A DNA stretch of 64,000 bases, taken from Geodermatophilus sp. TF02-6 (GTDB taxonomy: Bacteria > Actinomycetota > Actinomycetes > Mycobacteriales > Geodermatophilaceae). This document shows, in pieces, positions 23,902-33,602 of this stretch. Position numbers and translations under genes: made by a program. Within the stretch, counting starts at the first letter, position 1. Each line of letters begins with the position of its first letter. Location: the NCBI RefSeq assembly GCF_003319115.1, contig NZ_QOHF01000019.1, forward strand, positions 35,402-99,401, read 5' to 3'. The notes under the pieces were generated by a model. The model was not told the origin of the DNA. It did not search any database and saw only the letters and a program-made list of their open reading frames with translations.

Positions 23902-25626
23902 GTGAGCGACCCGACCCCGCCGTACCGGCAGGGTCGGCACGCCTCTCCCGACGTCCCGGGCGGGACGCCCGCACCCGCGCGGCCGGCCGGCCCGCGGGCC
24001 GCCGCCCCCCCGGCCGGCGTCCGTCCGCGCGAGGAGGCGCCGCGGCCGGGAGCCGCGCAGCGCCCCTCCGGCCCCCGGCCCACCACCCCGGACGACGACC
24101 GCAGCACCGGCCCCCTGGTCCGCCCGGCCGGCAGCACGGTCGCCGGCGCCGCGCTGCGCTCCGGCGACCCGGCGGACCCCGAGCGCCCCGCGCACCCGTC
24201 GGCCCCGCTGCCCGACCTGCCCCCGCGGCCGGCGGGCACCTGGTCGCGCCTGCAGCGCCGCGCCGACGGCGCCCCCGACGACGACGCGACCGTGGCCCGG
24301 CCCGTGGGCGCCGTCCCCGGGGTGCCCGGCGGCCCGCACGACGACGACACCGGCGCCCAGCCGCTGGACCCGCACGCCCGGGACGACCGTGCCCGGGACG
24401 ACCGTGCCCGGGACGACCGGGCCTGGGACGACGAGGACTCGACCGGCGGCCTGGAGGTGCTCGGCACCGCCGGCACGGAGGAGCCCCGCCGACCGCGGCG
24501 CCGGTCCCGACGCGACCAGGGCGACCTCGACGGGGGCTCCGGCGACCGGTCCTCCGGCGGGGCGCGCCGGCCCCGCCGCCGGCGCAGCCCGCTGGCCGTC
24601 GTCCTGTCCCTCGCGGTCCTCGCCGGCCTGGTGGCCGGGATCGTGCTCGGCGGAAAGGCGCTGATCGGCCTGGTGAACCCGCCCGACGAGGACTACACGG
24701 GCCAGGGGAGCGGCAGCGTCGAGGTGCGGATCGCCGAGGGCGACACCCTCAGCGACATCGCCCGCACCCTGCAGACGCAAGGGGTCATCGCCTCGGTGGG
24801 CCCGTTCGTCGACGCTGCAGAGACCCAGCCGGCGGCGACCGGCATCCAGCCCGGCGTCTACGCCATGCGCGCGCAGATGAGCGGGCAGGCGGCCCTCGAC
24901 CTGCTGCTCGACCCGGCCACCCGACAGGTCACGCGGGTGACGATCCCGGAGGGCTTCACCGTCCGGGCGGTGCTCGAGCGGCTGGCCGAGGACACCGGCC
25001 GGCCGCTGGCCGACTTCGAGGCCGCCGCCGCCGACCCCGCCGCGCTGGGCCTGCCCGCCTACGCGGGCGGTCAGCTGGAGGGCTTCCTCTTCCCGGCCAC
25101 CTACGAGTTCACGCCCGACGACACCCCCGCCGACGTGCTCCGGGAGATGGTCGGCCAGTTCACCGCCACCGCCGCGCGCCTGCAGCTCGAGCAGCGCGCG
25201 GCCGCGGCCGGCCGGTCGCCGTACGACGTGGTCACCGTGGCCTCGATGGTGCAGTCCGAGACCCGGCTGGACGACGAGCGGCGAGACGTCGCGCAGGTGG
25301 TCTACAACCGGCTCGACCGGGGGATCGCGCTCGGCATCGACGCCACCATCGCCTACGGGCTGGGCAAGAACGGCAACGACCTGACCGTCACCGACCTGCA
25401 GACCGACGACCCGTACAACACGCGCACCCGCCCCGGTCTGCCACCGACGCCGATCAGCAACCCCGGCGAGGCCAGCCTCGAGGCGGCGCTGGCGCCCACC
25501 ACCGGGGACCTCCTGTACTACGTGCTCGAGTCCGCCGACGGGCGACACTTCTTCACGGCCGACTACGGACAGTTCCAGGCGGCGCGGGAGCGCTGCGCCG
25601 CCGCCGGCCTCGGCTGCGGTGGCTGA
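23902..25626 (+). CDS. mltG: Endolytic transglycosylase MltG
   Basis: 574-residue single-pass membrane enzyme that cuts nascent peptidoglycan and helps set glycan length. A ~225-residue disordered cytoplasmic region rich in Pro, Asp and Arg precedes the transmembrane helix (about 232-254), then a LysM-like segment (RIAEGDTLSDIARTLQ) and the YceG catalytic domain with the catalytic Glu in SMVQSETRLDDE and late GLPPTPISNPG. A 15-bp unit GCCCGGGACGACCGT repeats at 24376-24420 (RDDRA units). The GTG at 23902 (VSDPTPP) is chosen; GTG 23872 is possible. Overlaps aroE by 8 nt. Confidence 0.92.
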   Translation: MSDPTPPYRQGRHASPDVPGGTPAPARPAGPRAAAPPAGVRPREEAPRPGAAQRPSGPRPTTPDDDRSTGPLVRPAGSTVAGAALRSGDPADPERPAHPSAPLPDLPPRPAGTWSRLQRRADGAPDDDATVARPVGAVPGVPGGPHDDDTGAQPLDPHARDDRARDDRARDDRAWDDEDSTGGLEVLGTAGTEEPRRPRRRSRRDQGDLDGGSGDRSSGGARRPRRRRSPLAVVLSLAVLAGLVAGIVLGGKALIGLVNPPDEDYTGQGSGSVEVRIAEGDTLSDIARTLQTQGVIASVGPFVDAAETQPAATGIQPGVYAMRAQMSGQAALDLLLDPATRQVTRVTIPEGFTVRAVLERLAEDTGRPLADFEAAAADPAALGLPAYAGGQLEGFLFPATYEFTPDDTPADVLREMVGQFTATAARLQLEQRAAAAGRSPYDVVTVASMVQSETRLDDERRDVAQVVYNRLDRGIALGIDATIAYGLGKNGNDLTVTDLQTDDPYNTRTRPGLPPTPISNPGEASLEAALAPTTGDLLYYVLESADGRHFFTADYGQFQAARERCAAAGLGCGG

Positions 25627-26449
25627 CCGGGCCGGTCCCGGGTCCCGGCGGGCAGCCGTCCTCGGCCGCCCGGTGGGCCACTCGCTGTCCCCGCTGCTGC
25701 ACCGGGCGGCCCACGCCGCGCTCGGCCTGACCGACTGGACCTACGACGCCCTCGACGTCGGCGCCGACGAGCTGCCCGTCCTGCTCGCCGGGCTCGGCGA
25801 GGAGTGGCGCGGCTTCTCGGTGACCATGCCCTGCAAGCAGGCCGCCGTCGACGCCGCCGACGTCGTCGAGCCGCTGCCGCGGCTGCTGCACGCAGCCAAC
25901 ACCCTCGTCCGCACCGACGCCGGGTGGCGGGCGGAGAACACCGACGTGGCCGGCATCGGCACGGCCCTGCGCGCAGCGGGCGTCACCGAGGTCGGCCGGG
26001 CGGCGATCGTCGGCGCCGGGGGGACGGCGGCGGCCGCCGCGGTGGCGCTGGCCTCGTTCGGCGCCGAGCACGTGGACGTCGTCGTCCGGGAGCCGGCGCG
26101 CGGCGCCGACCTGCTCCGGGTGCTGGCCACCCTCGCCGTCCCGACGACGGCCGTCTCGCTGGCCGGGGCCGTCGTGGACGCCGACGTCGTGGTCAGCACC
26201 GTGCCCGTCGGCGGGCAGGACGCCGTCGCCGCGCTGCCCTGGCACGCCGAACAGACCGTCCTCGACGTGCTGTACGACCCCTGGCCCACGCCGCTGGCCA
26301 CCCGGGTCGCCGCGGTCGGCGGCACCGTGGTCGGCGGCCTCGAGGTGCTGTTCTGGCAGGCCACCGTGCAGGTCGAGCTCATGACCGGGCAGCCCGCGCC
26401 GATCGCCGCCATGCGCGCCGCGCTCGACACCGTCCTCGACGCCCGCTGA
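25619..26449 (+). CDS. aroE: Shikimate dehydrogenase
   Basis: 276-residue NADP-linked enzyme reducing 3-dehydroshikimate to shikimate. The N-terminal substrate domain has GRPVGHSLSPLLH and SVTMPCKQ, with the catalytic Lys in the position of the usual NVTIPHK. NTD (residues 103-105) supplies the Asp. The Rossmann domain starts GAGGTAAAAA, which lacks the usual second-motif Arg/Ser pattern but keeps the Gly-rich loop. GTG start overlaps mltG, as in related genomes, followed 6 nt later by the prepilin peptidase. Confidence 0.93.
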   Translation: MADRAGPGSRRAAVLGRPVGHSLSPLLHRAAHAALGLTDWTYDALDVGADELPVLLAGLGEEWRGFSVTMPCKQAAVDAADVVEPLPRLLHAANTLVRTDAGWRAENTDVAGIGTALRAAGVTEVGRAAIVGAGGTAAAAAVALASFGAEHVDVVVREPARGADLLRVLATLAVPTTAVSLAGAVVDADVVVSTVPVGGQDAVAALPWHAEQTVLDVLYDPWPTPLATRVAAVGGTVVGGLEVLFWQATVQVELMTGQPAPIAAMRAALDTVLDAR

Positions 26450-26454
26450 GCCGG

Positions 26455-27114
26455 GTGCCTCCCGCCACCGTCCTCGCGGTCGCCGCCGTCGGCGCGCTGG
26501 CCCTCGGCCCGCAGCTGGCCCGCGCGTCGGTCCGCCTGGCGCTGCGCGACGACGCCACGGGGGCCGGCCCGCTGCGGACGGCGGTCACCACCGTGCTGGT
26601 GGCCGCCGCCCTCGCCGGTGCGCTGCTGCTCACCGGGTGGCGCCCGGCCACCGTCGGCCTGGCCTGGGCCGCCGCGGCCGGCGTCGTGCTCGGCGCGGTC
26701 GACCTCGCCGTCCACCGGCTGCCGGACCGGGTCACCTTCCCCGCGTACGCCGCGGTCGCCGCCGCCCTGCTGCTCGACGCGCTCCTGCTCGGCACGTGGC
26801 CGGCGCTGCTGCGCGCCGTCCTCGCCGCCGCGGCGGCGTTCGGCCTCGCCGCGCTCGCCGCGCTCGTCTCGCCCGAGGGGCTGGGCTACGGCGACGTCAA
26901 GCTGCTGGGCCTGCTCGGCCTGGTGCTGGGCTGGGTCGGCTGGGGCGCGCTGCTGGCCGGGGTGTTCCTCGGGCTGCTGACCGGCGCGCTCGTGTCCCTG
27001 GCGCTGCTGGCCACCGGCCGCGCCCGCTGGCGCACCGCGCTGCCGTTCGGGCCACCGCTGCTGGTGGGCGCCGTCCTCGCGCTGGCCCTGGAGGGCCCGG
27101 TGCCCCTGGGGTGA
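26455..27114 (+). CDS. A24 family prepilin peptidase
   Basis: 219-residue polytopic membrane aspartyl protease with about six hydrophobic helices. The two catalytic Asp are seen in GAVDLAVHRLPD and in the GYGDVKLLG motif (GxGD-type). It lacks the N-terminal cysteine-rich methylation domain of full-length PilD, as is usual for the short actinobacterial form next to aroE/aroC. It would process type IV pilin or Flp/Tad-like prepilins; no such substrate genes lie in the window. GTG start 6 nt after aroE. Confidence 0.88.
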   Translation: MPPATVLAVAAVGALALGPQLARASVRLALRDDATGAGPLRTAVTTVLVAAALAGALLLTGWRPATVGLAWAAAAGVVLGAVDLAVHRLPDRVTFPAYAAVAAALLLDALLLGTWPALLRAVLAAAAAFGLAALAALVSPEGLGYGDVKLLGLLGLVLGWVGWGALLAGVFLGLLTGALVSLALLATGRARWRTALPFGPPLLVGAVLALALEGPVPLG

Positions 27115-27235
27115 AGGGGCGGGCCCCCTTCTCGGCGGCCCTCCTGCAGGGGCCCGTCACGAGCCTGCGAGTGGCGGGGGGCAGGAGGTCCTTCTACCGA
27201 GCTTGCGAGGGGTGGGGAGGAAGGGGGTCCTCCTC
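27115..27235. repeat. GAGCCTGCGA-family intergenic repeats (two copies)
   Basis: GAGCCTGCGA at 27161-27170 and the variant GAGCTTGCGA at 27199-27208 each sit in a GC-rich palindromic context. Read on the minus strand, 27136-27196 closely matches the plus-strand block at about 54908-54968 (shared GGACC, CTCCTGCCCCCC, CGCAGGCTCG and CCTGCAGGAGGGCCGCC). The block fills the gap between the prepilin peptidase and aroC and probably acts as a terminator. Confidence 0.7.
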
Positions 27236-27252
27236 CTGGCACAATCCGGGGC

Positions 27253-28446
27253 ATGTTGCGCTGGCTGACCGCCGGTGAGTCGCACGGCCAGCAGCTCACC
27301 GCCATCCTCGAGGGGCTGCCCGCCGGCGTGCGGGTGCAGACCGCCGACCTCGACCTGGACCTGGCCCGCCGGCGGCTCGGGCACGGCCGCGGCGCGCGGA
27401 TGTCCTTCGAGCAGGACGTCGTCACGCTGACCGGCGGAGTGCGGCACGGGCAGACGCTGGGCGGGCCGATCGCCGTCGGTGTCGGCAACACCGAGTGGCC
27501 GAAGTGGCAGACGGTCATGGCCGCCGACCCGGTCGACCCCGAGGTGCTCGCCGGGCAGGCCCGCAACGCGCCGCTGACCCGGCCCCGCCCGGGCCACGCC
27601 GACCTGCCCGGCATGCAGAAGTACGGCTTCGCCGACGCGCGGCCGGTGCTGGAGCGGGCCAGCGCCCGGGAGACCGCCGCCCGGGTCGCCCTCGGCGCGC
27701 TCGCGCGCGCCTTCCTGCGCCAGGCCCTCGACGTCGAGGTGGTCAGCCACGTGGTCGGCATCGGGCCGGTCGTCGTCCCCGACGGCGTGCTGCCCGGCCC
27801 GCACGACAACCCGCGCATCGACGAGGACCCGGTGCGCTGCGCCGACCCGGCCACCAGCGCGCTCATGGTCGCCGAGGTCGACGACGCCCGCGAGAACGGC
27901 GACACCCTCGGCGGCGTGGTCGAGGTCGTGGTGCACGGCCTGCCGCCGGGCCTGGGCAGCCACGTGCACTGGGACCGCCGGCTGGACTCCCGGCTGGCCG
28001 CCGCGCTGATGGGCGTGCAGTCGGTCAAGGCCGTCGAGGTCGGCGACGGGCTGGCCACCGCCCGCCGCCGCGGCTCGGTGGCCCACGACGAGATCGTGCT
28101 CGCGCCCACCTCCGACGGCCGGGCGCGCACCCAGCGGCTCTCCGACCGCGCCGGCGGCATCGAGGGCGGCATGAGCAACGGCGAGGTGCTGCGCGTCCGG
28201 GCCGCGATGAAGCCGATCTCGACCGTGCCGCGGGCCCTGTCGACCGTGGACGTCGCCACCGGGGAGCCGACCGTGGCGATCAACCAGCGCAGCGACGCCT
28301 GCGCGGTACCGCGTGGCGCCGTGGTCATGGAGGCGATGGTCGCCCTCGTGCTGGCCGACGCCGCGCTGGAGAAGTTCGGCGGCGACTCGCTGACCGAGAC
28401 CCGCCGCAACGCCCGCGCCTACCTCGACGCGCTGGTCGTCCGGTGA
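27253..28446 (+). CDS. aroC: Chorismate synthase
   Basis: 397-residue FMN-dependent enzyme converting EPSP to chorismate, the last step of the shikimate pathway. The N-terminus [11 protein letters not shown] and the signatures [21 protein letters not shown] and [17 protein letters not shown] match the family. The ATG has no Shine-Dalgarno and is preceded by CACAAT 7 nt upstream, so the transcript may be leaderless. First gene of aroC-aroK-aroB-aroQ-pepP-efp-nusB; overlaps aroK by 4 nt. Confidence 0.97.
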   Translation: MLRWLTAGESHGQQLTAILEGLPAGVRVQTADLDLDLARRRLGHGRGARMSFEQDVVTLTGGVRHGQTLGGPIAVGVGNTEWPKWQTVMAADPVDPEVLAGQARNAPLTRPRPGHADLPGMQKYGFADARPVLERASARETAARVALGALARAFLRQALDVEVVSHVVGIGPVVVPDGVLPGPHDNPRIDEDPVRCADPATSALMVAEVDDARENGDTLGGVVEVVVHGLPPGLGSHVHWDRRLDSRLAAALMGVQSVKAVEVGDGLATARRRGSVAHDEIVLAPTSDGRARTQRLSDRAGGIEGGMSNGEVLRVRAAMKPISTVPRALSTVDVATGEPTVAINQRSDACAVPRGAVVMEAMVALVLADAALEKFGGDSLTETRRNARAYLDALVVR

Positions 28447-28979
28447 CCGGCCCGGTCCTGGTCCTGGTCGGGGCGCCGTCGTCGGGCAAGACGACCGTCG
28501 GCACCGCGCTGGCCGACCTGCTCGGCGTGCCGTTCCGCGACACCGACGCCGACGTCGAGGCCGCCGCCGGCCAGACCGTCGCCGACCTGTTCGTCGAGCA
28601 CGGCGAGCCGCACTTCCGCGCGCTGGAGGAGCAGGCGGTGGCGCGGGCCCTGGCCGAGCACGACGGCGTCCTGGCCCTCGGCGGCGGGGCGGTGCTGTGC
28701 GCCGCCACCCGGGAGCGGCTGGTCGGCTACGGCCGCGGGGGTGGCACCGTGGTCTGGCTCGACGTCGACCTGGCCTCGGCCGCCGAGCGGGTCGGGCTCG
28801 GCCGCACCCGCCCGGTGCTGGGCCTCAACCCGCGGGCCACCCTGCGCACCATGCTCGCCGCCCGCGCCCCCCTCTACGCGGAGGTGGCCACCCTCACCGT
28901 GGCGACCGGCGACCGCGAGCCCGGCGCGGTCGTCGCCGAGGTGGCCGCCGCCGTCTGCCCGCAGCGGGTCGGCCCGTGA
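28443..28979 (+). CDS. aroK: Shikimate kinase
   Basis: 178-residue P-loop kinase phosphorylating shikimate at the 3-hydroxyl. Walker A is GAPSSGKTT (10-18). The shikimate-binding DTDADVE and the GGGAV loop are present, followed by the lid Arg in GRTRPVLG. Length is normal. GTG start overlaps the aroC stop. It is followed by 67 nt before aroB. Confidence 0.95.
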   Translation: MTGPVLVLVGAPSSGKTTVGTALADLLGVPFRDTDADVEAAAGQTVADLFVEHGEPHFRALEEQAVARALAEHDGVLALGGGAVLCAATRERLVGYGRGGGTVVWLDVDLASAAERVGLGRTRPVLGLNPRATLRTMLAARAPLYAEVATLTVATGDREPGAVVAEVAAAVCPQRVGP

Positions 28980-29046
28980 ACGGACCGACCGCGGAGGCGG
29001 GCCGGACCCCGGAGCGGGGAGCGCAGCGCCCTGCCGGAGCGGACCG

Positions 29047-30135
29047 GTGACGTCGAGGCGGGTGACCGTCCCCGGTGAGGAGCCGTACGACGTCGTCATC
29101 GGGCCCGGGGCGCAGGTCGAGCTGGGCCTCCTGACCGCCACCGTGCTGGCCGGCACCGCGCGCGCGGCCGTCGTCCACGCGCCGCCGCTGGCCGGGCTGG
29201 CCGGCGCCGCGGTCGAGACGCTGCAGACCGCCGGTGTGGCCGCCGAGGCCGTCGTCGTCCCCGACGGCGAGGCGGCCAAGACCGCCGCGGTCGCCGCCGG
29301 GCTGTGGGAGGAGCTCGGCCGGCTGGGGCTGACCCGCTCCGACGCCCTCGTCGGCGTCGGCGGCGGCGCGGTCACCGACCTGGCCGGGTTCGTCGCCGCC
29401 ACCTGGCTGCGCGGGATACGGGTCGTGCAGGTGCCGACCAGCGTGCTCGGCATGGTCGACGCCGCGGTCGGCGGCAAGACCGGCATCAACACCGGCGCCG
29501 GCAAGAACCTGGTCGGCGCCTTCCACCCGCCGGCCGCCGTCCTCGCCGACACCGACGCCCTCGCCGGGCTGCCCGAGGCGGAGTTCCGCGCCGGGCTGGC
29601 CGAGGTGGTCAAGTGCGGCCTCATCGCCGACGCCGCGATCCTCGAGCTGCTCGACGCCGACCCGACCGGCCGCCGTTCCACCGGGGAGCTCATCGAGCGC
29701 GCCGTGCGGGTCAAGGCCGCCGCCGTGGGCGAGGACCTCTACGACACCGGCGTGCGCGAGTTCCTCAACTACGGGCACACCCTGGCCCACGCCATCGAGC
29801 GGGTGGAGGACTTCGGCTGGCGGCACGGCGAGGCCGTCGCCGTCGGGCTGGTGTTCGCCGCCGAGCTGGCCGGGCAGGCCGGCCTGCTCACCCGCGACGA
29901 GGTCGACCGGCACCGCCGGCTGGTCGCCGCGATCGGCCTACCCACCCGCTACCTGCCCACCCGCCACGCCGGCGACTGGGACCGCATCCAGGCCGTCATG
30001 CGGGTGGACAAGAAGGCCCGCGGCGCGTCGCTGCGCTTCGTCGTCCTCGACGGGATCGGCAACCCGCGCATCCTCGCCGACCCCGACCAGGCCTGGCTCG
30101 ACGCCGCGTGGGCGGCGGTGTCGGGGGCGAGGTGA
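29047..30135 (+). CDS. aroB: 3-Dehydroquinate synthase
   Basis: 362-residue NAD- and zinc-dependent enzyme making 3-dehydroquinate from DAHP. It has the [29 protein letters not shown] and [14 protein letters not shown] signatures, zinc ligands in [10 protein letters not shown] and the two-His region [11 protein letters not shown]. The GTG at 29047 gives a normal N-terminus with a weak GGAG upstream. The stop codon lies inside the first unit of a 15-bp tandem repeat that separates it from aroQ. Confidence 0.96.
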   Translation: MTSRRVTVPGEEPYDVVIGPGAQVELGLLTATVLAGTARAAVVHAPPLAGLAGAAVETLQTAGVAAEAVVVPDGEAAKTAAVAAGLWEELGRLGLTRSDALVGVGGGAVTDLAGFVAATWLRGIRVVQVPTSVLGMVDAAVGGKTGINTGAGKNLVGAFHPPAAVLADTDALAGLPEAEFRAGLAEVVKCGLIADAAILELLDADPTGRRSTGELIERAVRVKAAAVGEDLYDTGVREFLNYGHTLAHAIERVEDFGWRHGEAVAVGLVFAAELAGQAGLLTRDEVDRHRRLVAAIGLPTRYLPTRHAGDWDRIQAVMRVDKKARGASLRFVVLDGIGNPRILADPDQAWLDAAWAAVSGAR

Positions 30136-30215
30136 CGGTGGGCGAGGTGACGGTGGGCGAGGTGACGGTGGGCGACGTGTCGGTGGGCGAGGTGACGGTG
30201 GGCGACGTGACGGGG
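30126..30215 (+). repeat. 15-bp tandem repeat at the aroB-aroQ junction
   Basis: Six head-to-tail copies of GGCGAGGTGACGGTG, four exact and two with one to three changes (30171-30185 and 30201-30215). The aroB stop codon lies in the first unit and the array runs to 12 nt before the aroQ GTG. The frame of aroQ stays open through it but has no start codon there. It offers multiple GAGGTG ribosome-site-like sequences. Copy number is likely to vary between strains. Confidence 0.9.
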
Positions 30216-30226
30216 CAGGTGCAGAC

Positions 30227-30661
30227 GTGACCGTGCAGGTGCTCAACGGGGCCAACCTCGGCCGGCTCGGCCAGCGGGAACCGCAGACCTACGGGTCGAC
30301 GACCTACCTCGAGCTCGTCGACCTCATCGGCGCGACCGCGGGCGAGCTCGGCCTCGAGGTGCGGGTGCGGCAGACCGACGACGAGGGCGAGCTGCTGCGC
30401 TGGGTGCACGCCGCGGCCGACGCCGGCGACCCGGTGGTCATCAACCCCGGCGGCTGGTCGCACACCTCCGTCGTCCTGCACGACGCCCTGGCGATGCTCA
30501 CCGCGCCGCTGGTCGAGGTGCACATCAGCAACATCCACAGGCGGGAGGAGTTCCGGCACTCCTCCTACGTCTCCCGCGTCGCCGACGGCGTCATCGCCGG
30601 ACTGGGCGTCGAGGGGTACGCGCTGGCGCTGCGCTGGCTGGCCGCCCGGGGCGCGCGGTGA
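30227..30661 (+). CDS. aroQ: 3-Dehydroquinate dehydratase, type II
   Basis: 144-residue dodecameric type II dehydroquinase converting 3-dehydroquinate to dehydroshikimate. The signature [19 protein letters not shown] carries the catalytic Tyr and Arg region. [24 protein letters not shown] (catalytic His and Arg) and the C-terminal GYALAL complete the fold. GTG start; overlaps pepP by 4 nt. Upstream sequence is the tandem repeat, so ribosome loading may be unusual. Confidence 0.96.
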   Translation: MTVQVLNGANLGRLGQREPQTYGSTTYLELVDLIGATAGELGLEVRVRQTDDEGELLRWVHAAADAGDPVVINPGGWSHTSVVLHDALAMLTAPLVEVHISNIHRREEFRHSSYVSRVADGVIAGLGVEGYALALRWLAARGAR

Positions 30662-31782
30662 GGCACGCCGAGCGCCGGGGGCGGCTGCGGGCGACCGCGG
30701 CCGAGCGGGGCCTGGACGCCGTCCTGGTGACCGACCTGCTCAACGTCCGCTACCTCACCGGGTTCACCGGCTCCAACGGGGCGCTGCTGCTGCGCACCGA
30801 TCCGTCCCCCACCCACCCCGACGTCTTCGGCACCGACGGCCGCTACACCACCCAGGCCGGTACCCAGGTCCCCGACGTCGAGCTGCTCGTCGACCGCGAC
30901 ACCGTCGCCGCCCTCACCCGCGAGGCCGTCCGGGGCGGCGCCGGGCGGATCGGCTACGAGAGCCACCACCTCACCGTCGACGGGCTGCACGCGCTGGAGG
31001 AGGTGCTCGCCGACGCCGCCGCCGGGGGCAGGGTGCCCGAGCTGACGTCGATCCGGCGGGCGGTCGAGGAGCTCCGGGTGGAGAAGGACGCCGACGAGGT
31101 CGACGCGCTGCGGCGGGCCTGCGCGATCGCCGACGCGGCGCTGGCCGAGCTCACGTCGCAGGGGGCGCTGCGGCCGGGCCGCACCGAGCTCTCGGTCGGC
31201 CGCGAGTTGGACGCCCGGATGCTGGCCATGGGCGCCGAGGCGCCGTCCTTCGAGACGATCGTGGCCGCCGGCGCCAACTCGGCCATCCCGCACCACCGGC
31301 CCGACGCGACCGTGCTGGCCGACGGCGACCTGCTCAAGCTCGACTTCGGCGCCACGGTGGACGGCTACCACTCCGACATGACCCGCACGCTGGTGCTCGG
31401 CGGGGCGGGCGGGCACGTGGCAGCGTGGCAGCGGGAGGTGTACCAGCTGGTCGCCGCGGCGCAGGCCGCGGGACGGGCCGCGCTCACCGTGGGCGCCGAC
31501 GTGGTCGCCGTCGACGCCGCCGCCCGCGACGTCATCGCCGCCGCCGGCCACGGCGAGCACTTCTCCCACGGCCTCGGCCACGGGGTGGGGCTGGAGATCC
31601 ACGAGGCTCCCGGCATCGGGCCGCGCGGCGCGGGTAGGCTGGCCGCCGGCATGGCCGTCACCGTGGAGCCGGGCGTCTACCTGCCCGGGCACGGCGGTGT
31701 CCGGATCGAGGACACGCTCATCGTCACGGACGACGCGCCCGAGTTGTTGACCCTCACGAGCAAGGAACTGCTGGTCCTCTAG
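30658..31782 (+). CDS. pepP: M24 family Xaa-Pro aminopeptidase
   Basis: 374-residue metallopeptidase of the pita-bread fold, expected to release N-terminal residues before proline. The N-terminal domain (1-125) has [15 protein letters not shown]. The metal ligands are visible as the Asp in LKLDFGA, the Asp in YHSDMTRT, the His in [12 protein letters not shown], the Glu in VTVEPGVY and the Glu in GVRIEDT. GTG start overlapping aroQ; the efp ATG follows its stop with no gap, the standard actinobacterial arrangement. Confidence 0.94.
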   Translation: MRHAERRGRLRATAAERGLDAVLVTDLLNVRYLTGFTGSNGALLLRTDPSPTHPDVFGTDGRYTTQAGTQVPDVELLVDRDTVAALTREAVRGGAGRIGYESHHLTVDGLHALEEVLADAAAGGRVPELTSIRRAVEELRVEKDADEVDALRRACAIADAALAELTSQGALRPGRTELSVGRELDARMLAMGAEAPSFETIVAAGANSAIPHHRPDATVLADGDLLKLDFGATVDGYHSDMTRTLVLGGAGGHVAAWQREVYQLVAAAQAAGRAALTVGADVVAVDAAARDVIAAAGHGEHFSHGLGHGVGLEIHEAPGIGPRGAGRLAAGMAVTVEPGVYLPGHGGVRIEDTLIVTDDAPELLTLTSKELLVL

Positions 31783-32343
31783 ATGGCTACCACCAACGAC
31801 CTCAAGAACGGCATGGTCCTCAACCTCGACGGCCAGCTCTGGGCCGTCACCGAGTTCCAGCACGTCAAGCCGGGCAAGGGCGGCGCCTTCGTGCGCACCA
31901 CGCTGAAGAACGTGCTCTCGGGCAAGGTCGTCGACAAGACCTTCAACGCCGGCACCAAGGTCGACACCGCCACCGTCGACAAGCGGTCGATGACCTACCT
32001 CTACCGCGACGGCACCGACTTCGTGTTCATGGACAGCGAGACCTACGACCAGATCCACGTACCGGCCGAGACCGTCGGCGACGGCGCGGACTACCTGCTG
32101 GAGAACACCGAGGTCGTCGTCGCCGTCCACGAGGGCACCCCGCTCTACGTCGAGCTGCCGGTGACCCTCGAGCTGGTCGTCGCGCACACCGACCCGGGCC
32201 TGCAGGGCGACCGCTCCACCGGCGGCACGAAGCCGGCCACGCTGGAGACCGGCGCCCAGGTCCAGGTGCCGCTGTTCGTCAACACCGGCGACCGGCTCAA
32301 GGTCGACACCCGCGACGGCCGGTACCTCGGCCGCGCCAACTGA
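31783..32343 (+). CDS. efp: Translation elongation factor P
   Basis: 186-residue three-domain factor that rescues ribosomes stalled at polyproline. Domain I ends in the loop KPGKGGAF, with K32 at the conserved tip where other bacteria carry a modification; the actinobacterial type is normally used with an unmodified or differently treated lysine. The domain III signature [15 protein letters not shown] appears as [13 protein letters not shown] immediately after the pepP stop, and nusB 22 nt downstream. Confidence 0.97.
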   Translation: MATTNDLKNGMVLNLDGQLWAVTEFQHVKPGKGGAFVRTTLKNVLSGKVVDKTFNAGTKVDTATVDKRSMTYLYRDGTDFVFMDSETYDQIHVPAETVGDGADYLLENTEVVVAVHEGTPLYVELPVTLELVVAHTDPGLQGDRSTGGTKPATLETGAQVQVPLFVNTGDRLKVDTRDGRYLGRAN

Positions 32344-32365
32344 CCGGGGCGGGCGGGAAGGTCAC

Positions 32366-32773
32366 ATGGCCGCCCGGTCCAAGGCGCGCAAGCGCGCGGT
32401 CGACGTCCTCTACGCGGCCGACCTGCGCGGCCGGGACCCGCGCGAGCAGCTGGCCGAGGAGGTGGCCGCTGGTCACCCGCCGGTCAACGACCACACCGTC
32501 CGGCTGGTCGAGGGCATGGCCGAGCACGCGGCCCGGATCGACGAGCTGATCGACCGGCACGCCCACGGCTGGTCGCTCGCGCGGCTGCCCGACGTCGACC
32601 GCGCGATCCTGCGGATGGCCGTCTTCGAGCTGCTGTGGGTCGACGACGTGCCCGACCCGGTGGTCATCGACGAGGCGGTGCAGCTGGCCAGGACGCTGTC
32701 CACCGACGACTCGCCGGCCTACGTCAACGGCGTCCTGGGCGCCATCCTCGACGCCGAGGTCCCCACCAGCTGA
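32366..32773 (+). CDS. nusB: Transcription antitermination factor NusB
   Basis: 135-residue helical protein that binds boxA RNA with NusE for rRNA antitermination. It has the [13 protein letters not shown] opening, the [17 protein letters not shown] helix and the [29 protein letters not shown]-terminus in the form [13 protein letters not shown] start. It ends the aro-efp operon; in related genomes bldD and pyrR follow closely, but here a 9.3-kb block intervenes. Confidence 0.96.
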   Translation: MAARSKARKRAVDVLYAADLRGRDPREQLAEEVAAGHPPVNDHTVRLVEGMAEHAARIDELIDRHAHGWSLARLPDVDRAILRMAVFELLWVDDVPDPVVIDEAVQLARTLSTDDSPAYVNGVLGAILDAEVPTS

Positions 32774-32776
32774 CCT

Positions 32777-32791
32777 CCGGGGTCACCCCGG
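32777..32791. terminator. Short hairpin between convergent genes
   Basis: CCGGGG pairs with CCCCGG around a TCA loop, directly after nusB and before the end of the convergent minus-strand gene. It is short and lacks a T-tract, so its role as a terminator is uncertain. Confidence 0.35.
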
Positions 32792-32805
32792 CCGGCGACG
32801 GGGCG

Positions 32806-33273
32806 TCATCCCTCGACGACGGTGAACGACACCCTGTCACCCTCCACGGCGGTGCAGGTCAGCCGCAGCGCACCCACCGAGGCCGTCTGCCCCGGCGTGC
32901 AGGTGACGTCCTGGTCGTCCACGTGCAGGGCCGCCCGGTCACCGTCGACCCCCGTGAGGCCGATCGTCGTCCCCAGGACGTGCGCCTGCGAGCCGCTGCC
33001 ACCCAGGGTCACCGAGCAGGAGGCTCCGGAACAGGACACGATGCTCACGGATCCGGACCCGGTGCTCACGGACCCGGCGCTCGCGGCCGTGGTGACCGCG
33101 TCGAGCAGGGCACGGATCGGGCCGACGATCGCCGCGCGGTTCCACGAGGACGACTGGGCGCACGCCGGGAGCAGGGCCAGCAGGAGCAGGAGCGCCGAGA
33201 CGAGGACCCCCCTGCGCAGCGCGAGGGCGCGTCTCCTCGGCACCGACGGGAGCGTGGGCGAAGGACGGTGCAC
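32806..33273 (-). CDS. Secreted or lipid-anchored protein of unknown function
   Basis: 155 residues. A basic N-terminus (RRRALALRRG) and a hydrophobic segment (about 22-36) end in LLPAC, giving either a lipobox at C38 or a signal peptide. The mature part has a Gly/Ser-rich stretch with two Cys (SIVSCSGASC, C81 and C86) and two more Cys near the C-terminus (C125 and C140). A beta-rich segment lies between these pairs, and disulfides are plausible. The GTG at 33273 has GGAGGT 5 nt upstream, which supports it over longer readings. No family recognised. It is the first gene of the accessory block after nusB. Confidence 0.68.
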   Translation of the reverse strand: MHRPSPTLPSVPRRRALALRRGVLVSALLLLLALLPACAQSSSWNRAAIVGPIRALLDAVTTAASAGSVSTGSGSVSIVSCSGASCSVTLGGSGSQAHVLGTTIGLTGVDGDRAALHVDDQDVTCTPGQTASVGALRLTCTAVEGDRVSFTVVEG

Positions 33274-33602
33274 GGGACACCTCCAGACGGTGGACGGGCG
33301 GTCATCCGGTCGAGCGCGGGGCCGTCGCGGTGACCCAGCCGGCGTCGGCACCGGCCCCGAGGCGTCATCCCAGCACGGTCCGGCGGCGGCGCACCCGCCC
33401 GCCGGCACGGCTCGGGGAAGGGCCGTGGTCCCTGGTCGCACCCGGGTGGTGCGGCGCCGGTGGGGCCGTGGTGCGCGGCCACCTCGTCCGGGGTCGGGCG
33501 GAGAGGCGGCCGTGGCCGGTCGACATCCGGGGTGCGGCCCGGCGCGGCAGCCCATCGTGGGCCCCGGGAGAGGGGACCGGCTGTGGGCGGTCCGGGCACC
33601 CG
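33274..33602. other. Intergenic region, nothing recognised
   Basis: 330 nt between two minus-strand genes. It must hold the promoter of the secreted-protein gene (start 33273, ribosome site at 33279-33284). Long frames across it are compositional shadows. No repeat, RNA or clear hairpin was seen. Confidence 0.5.

Noticed and set aside
30126..30215. CRISPR array
   Set aside because: The units are contiguous 15-mers without spacers and lie within a gene junction; no cas genes.
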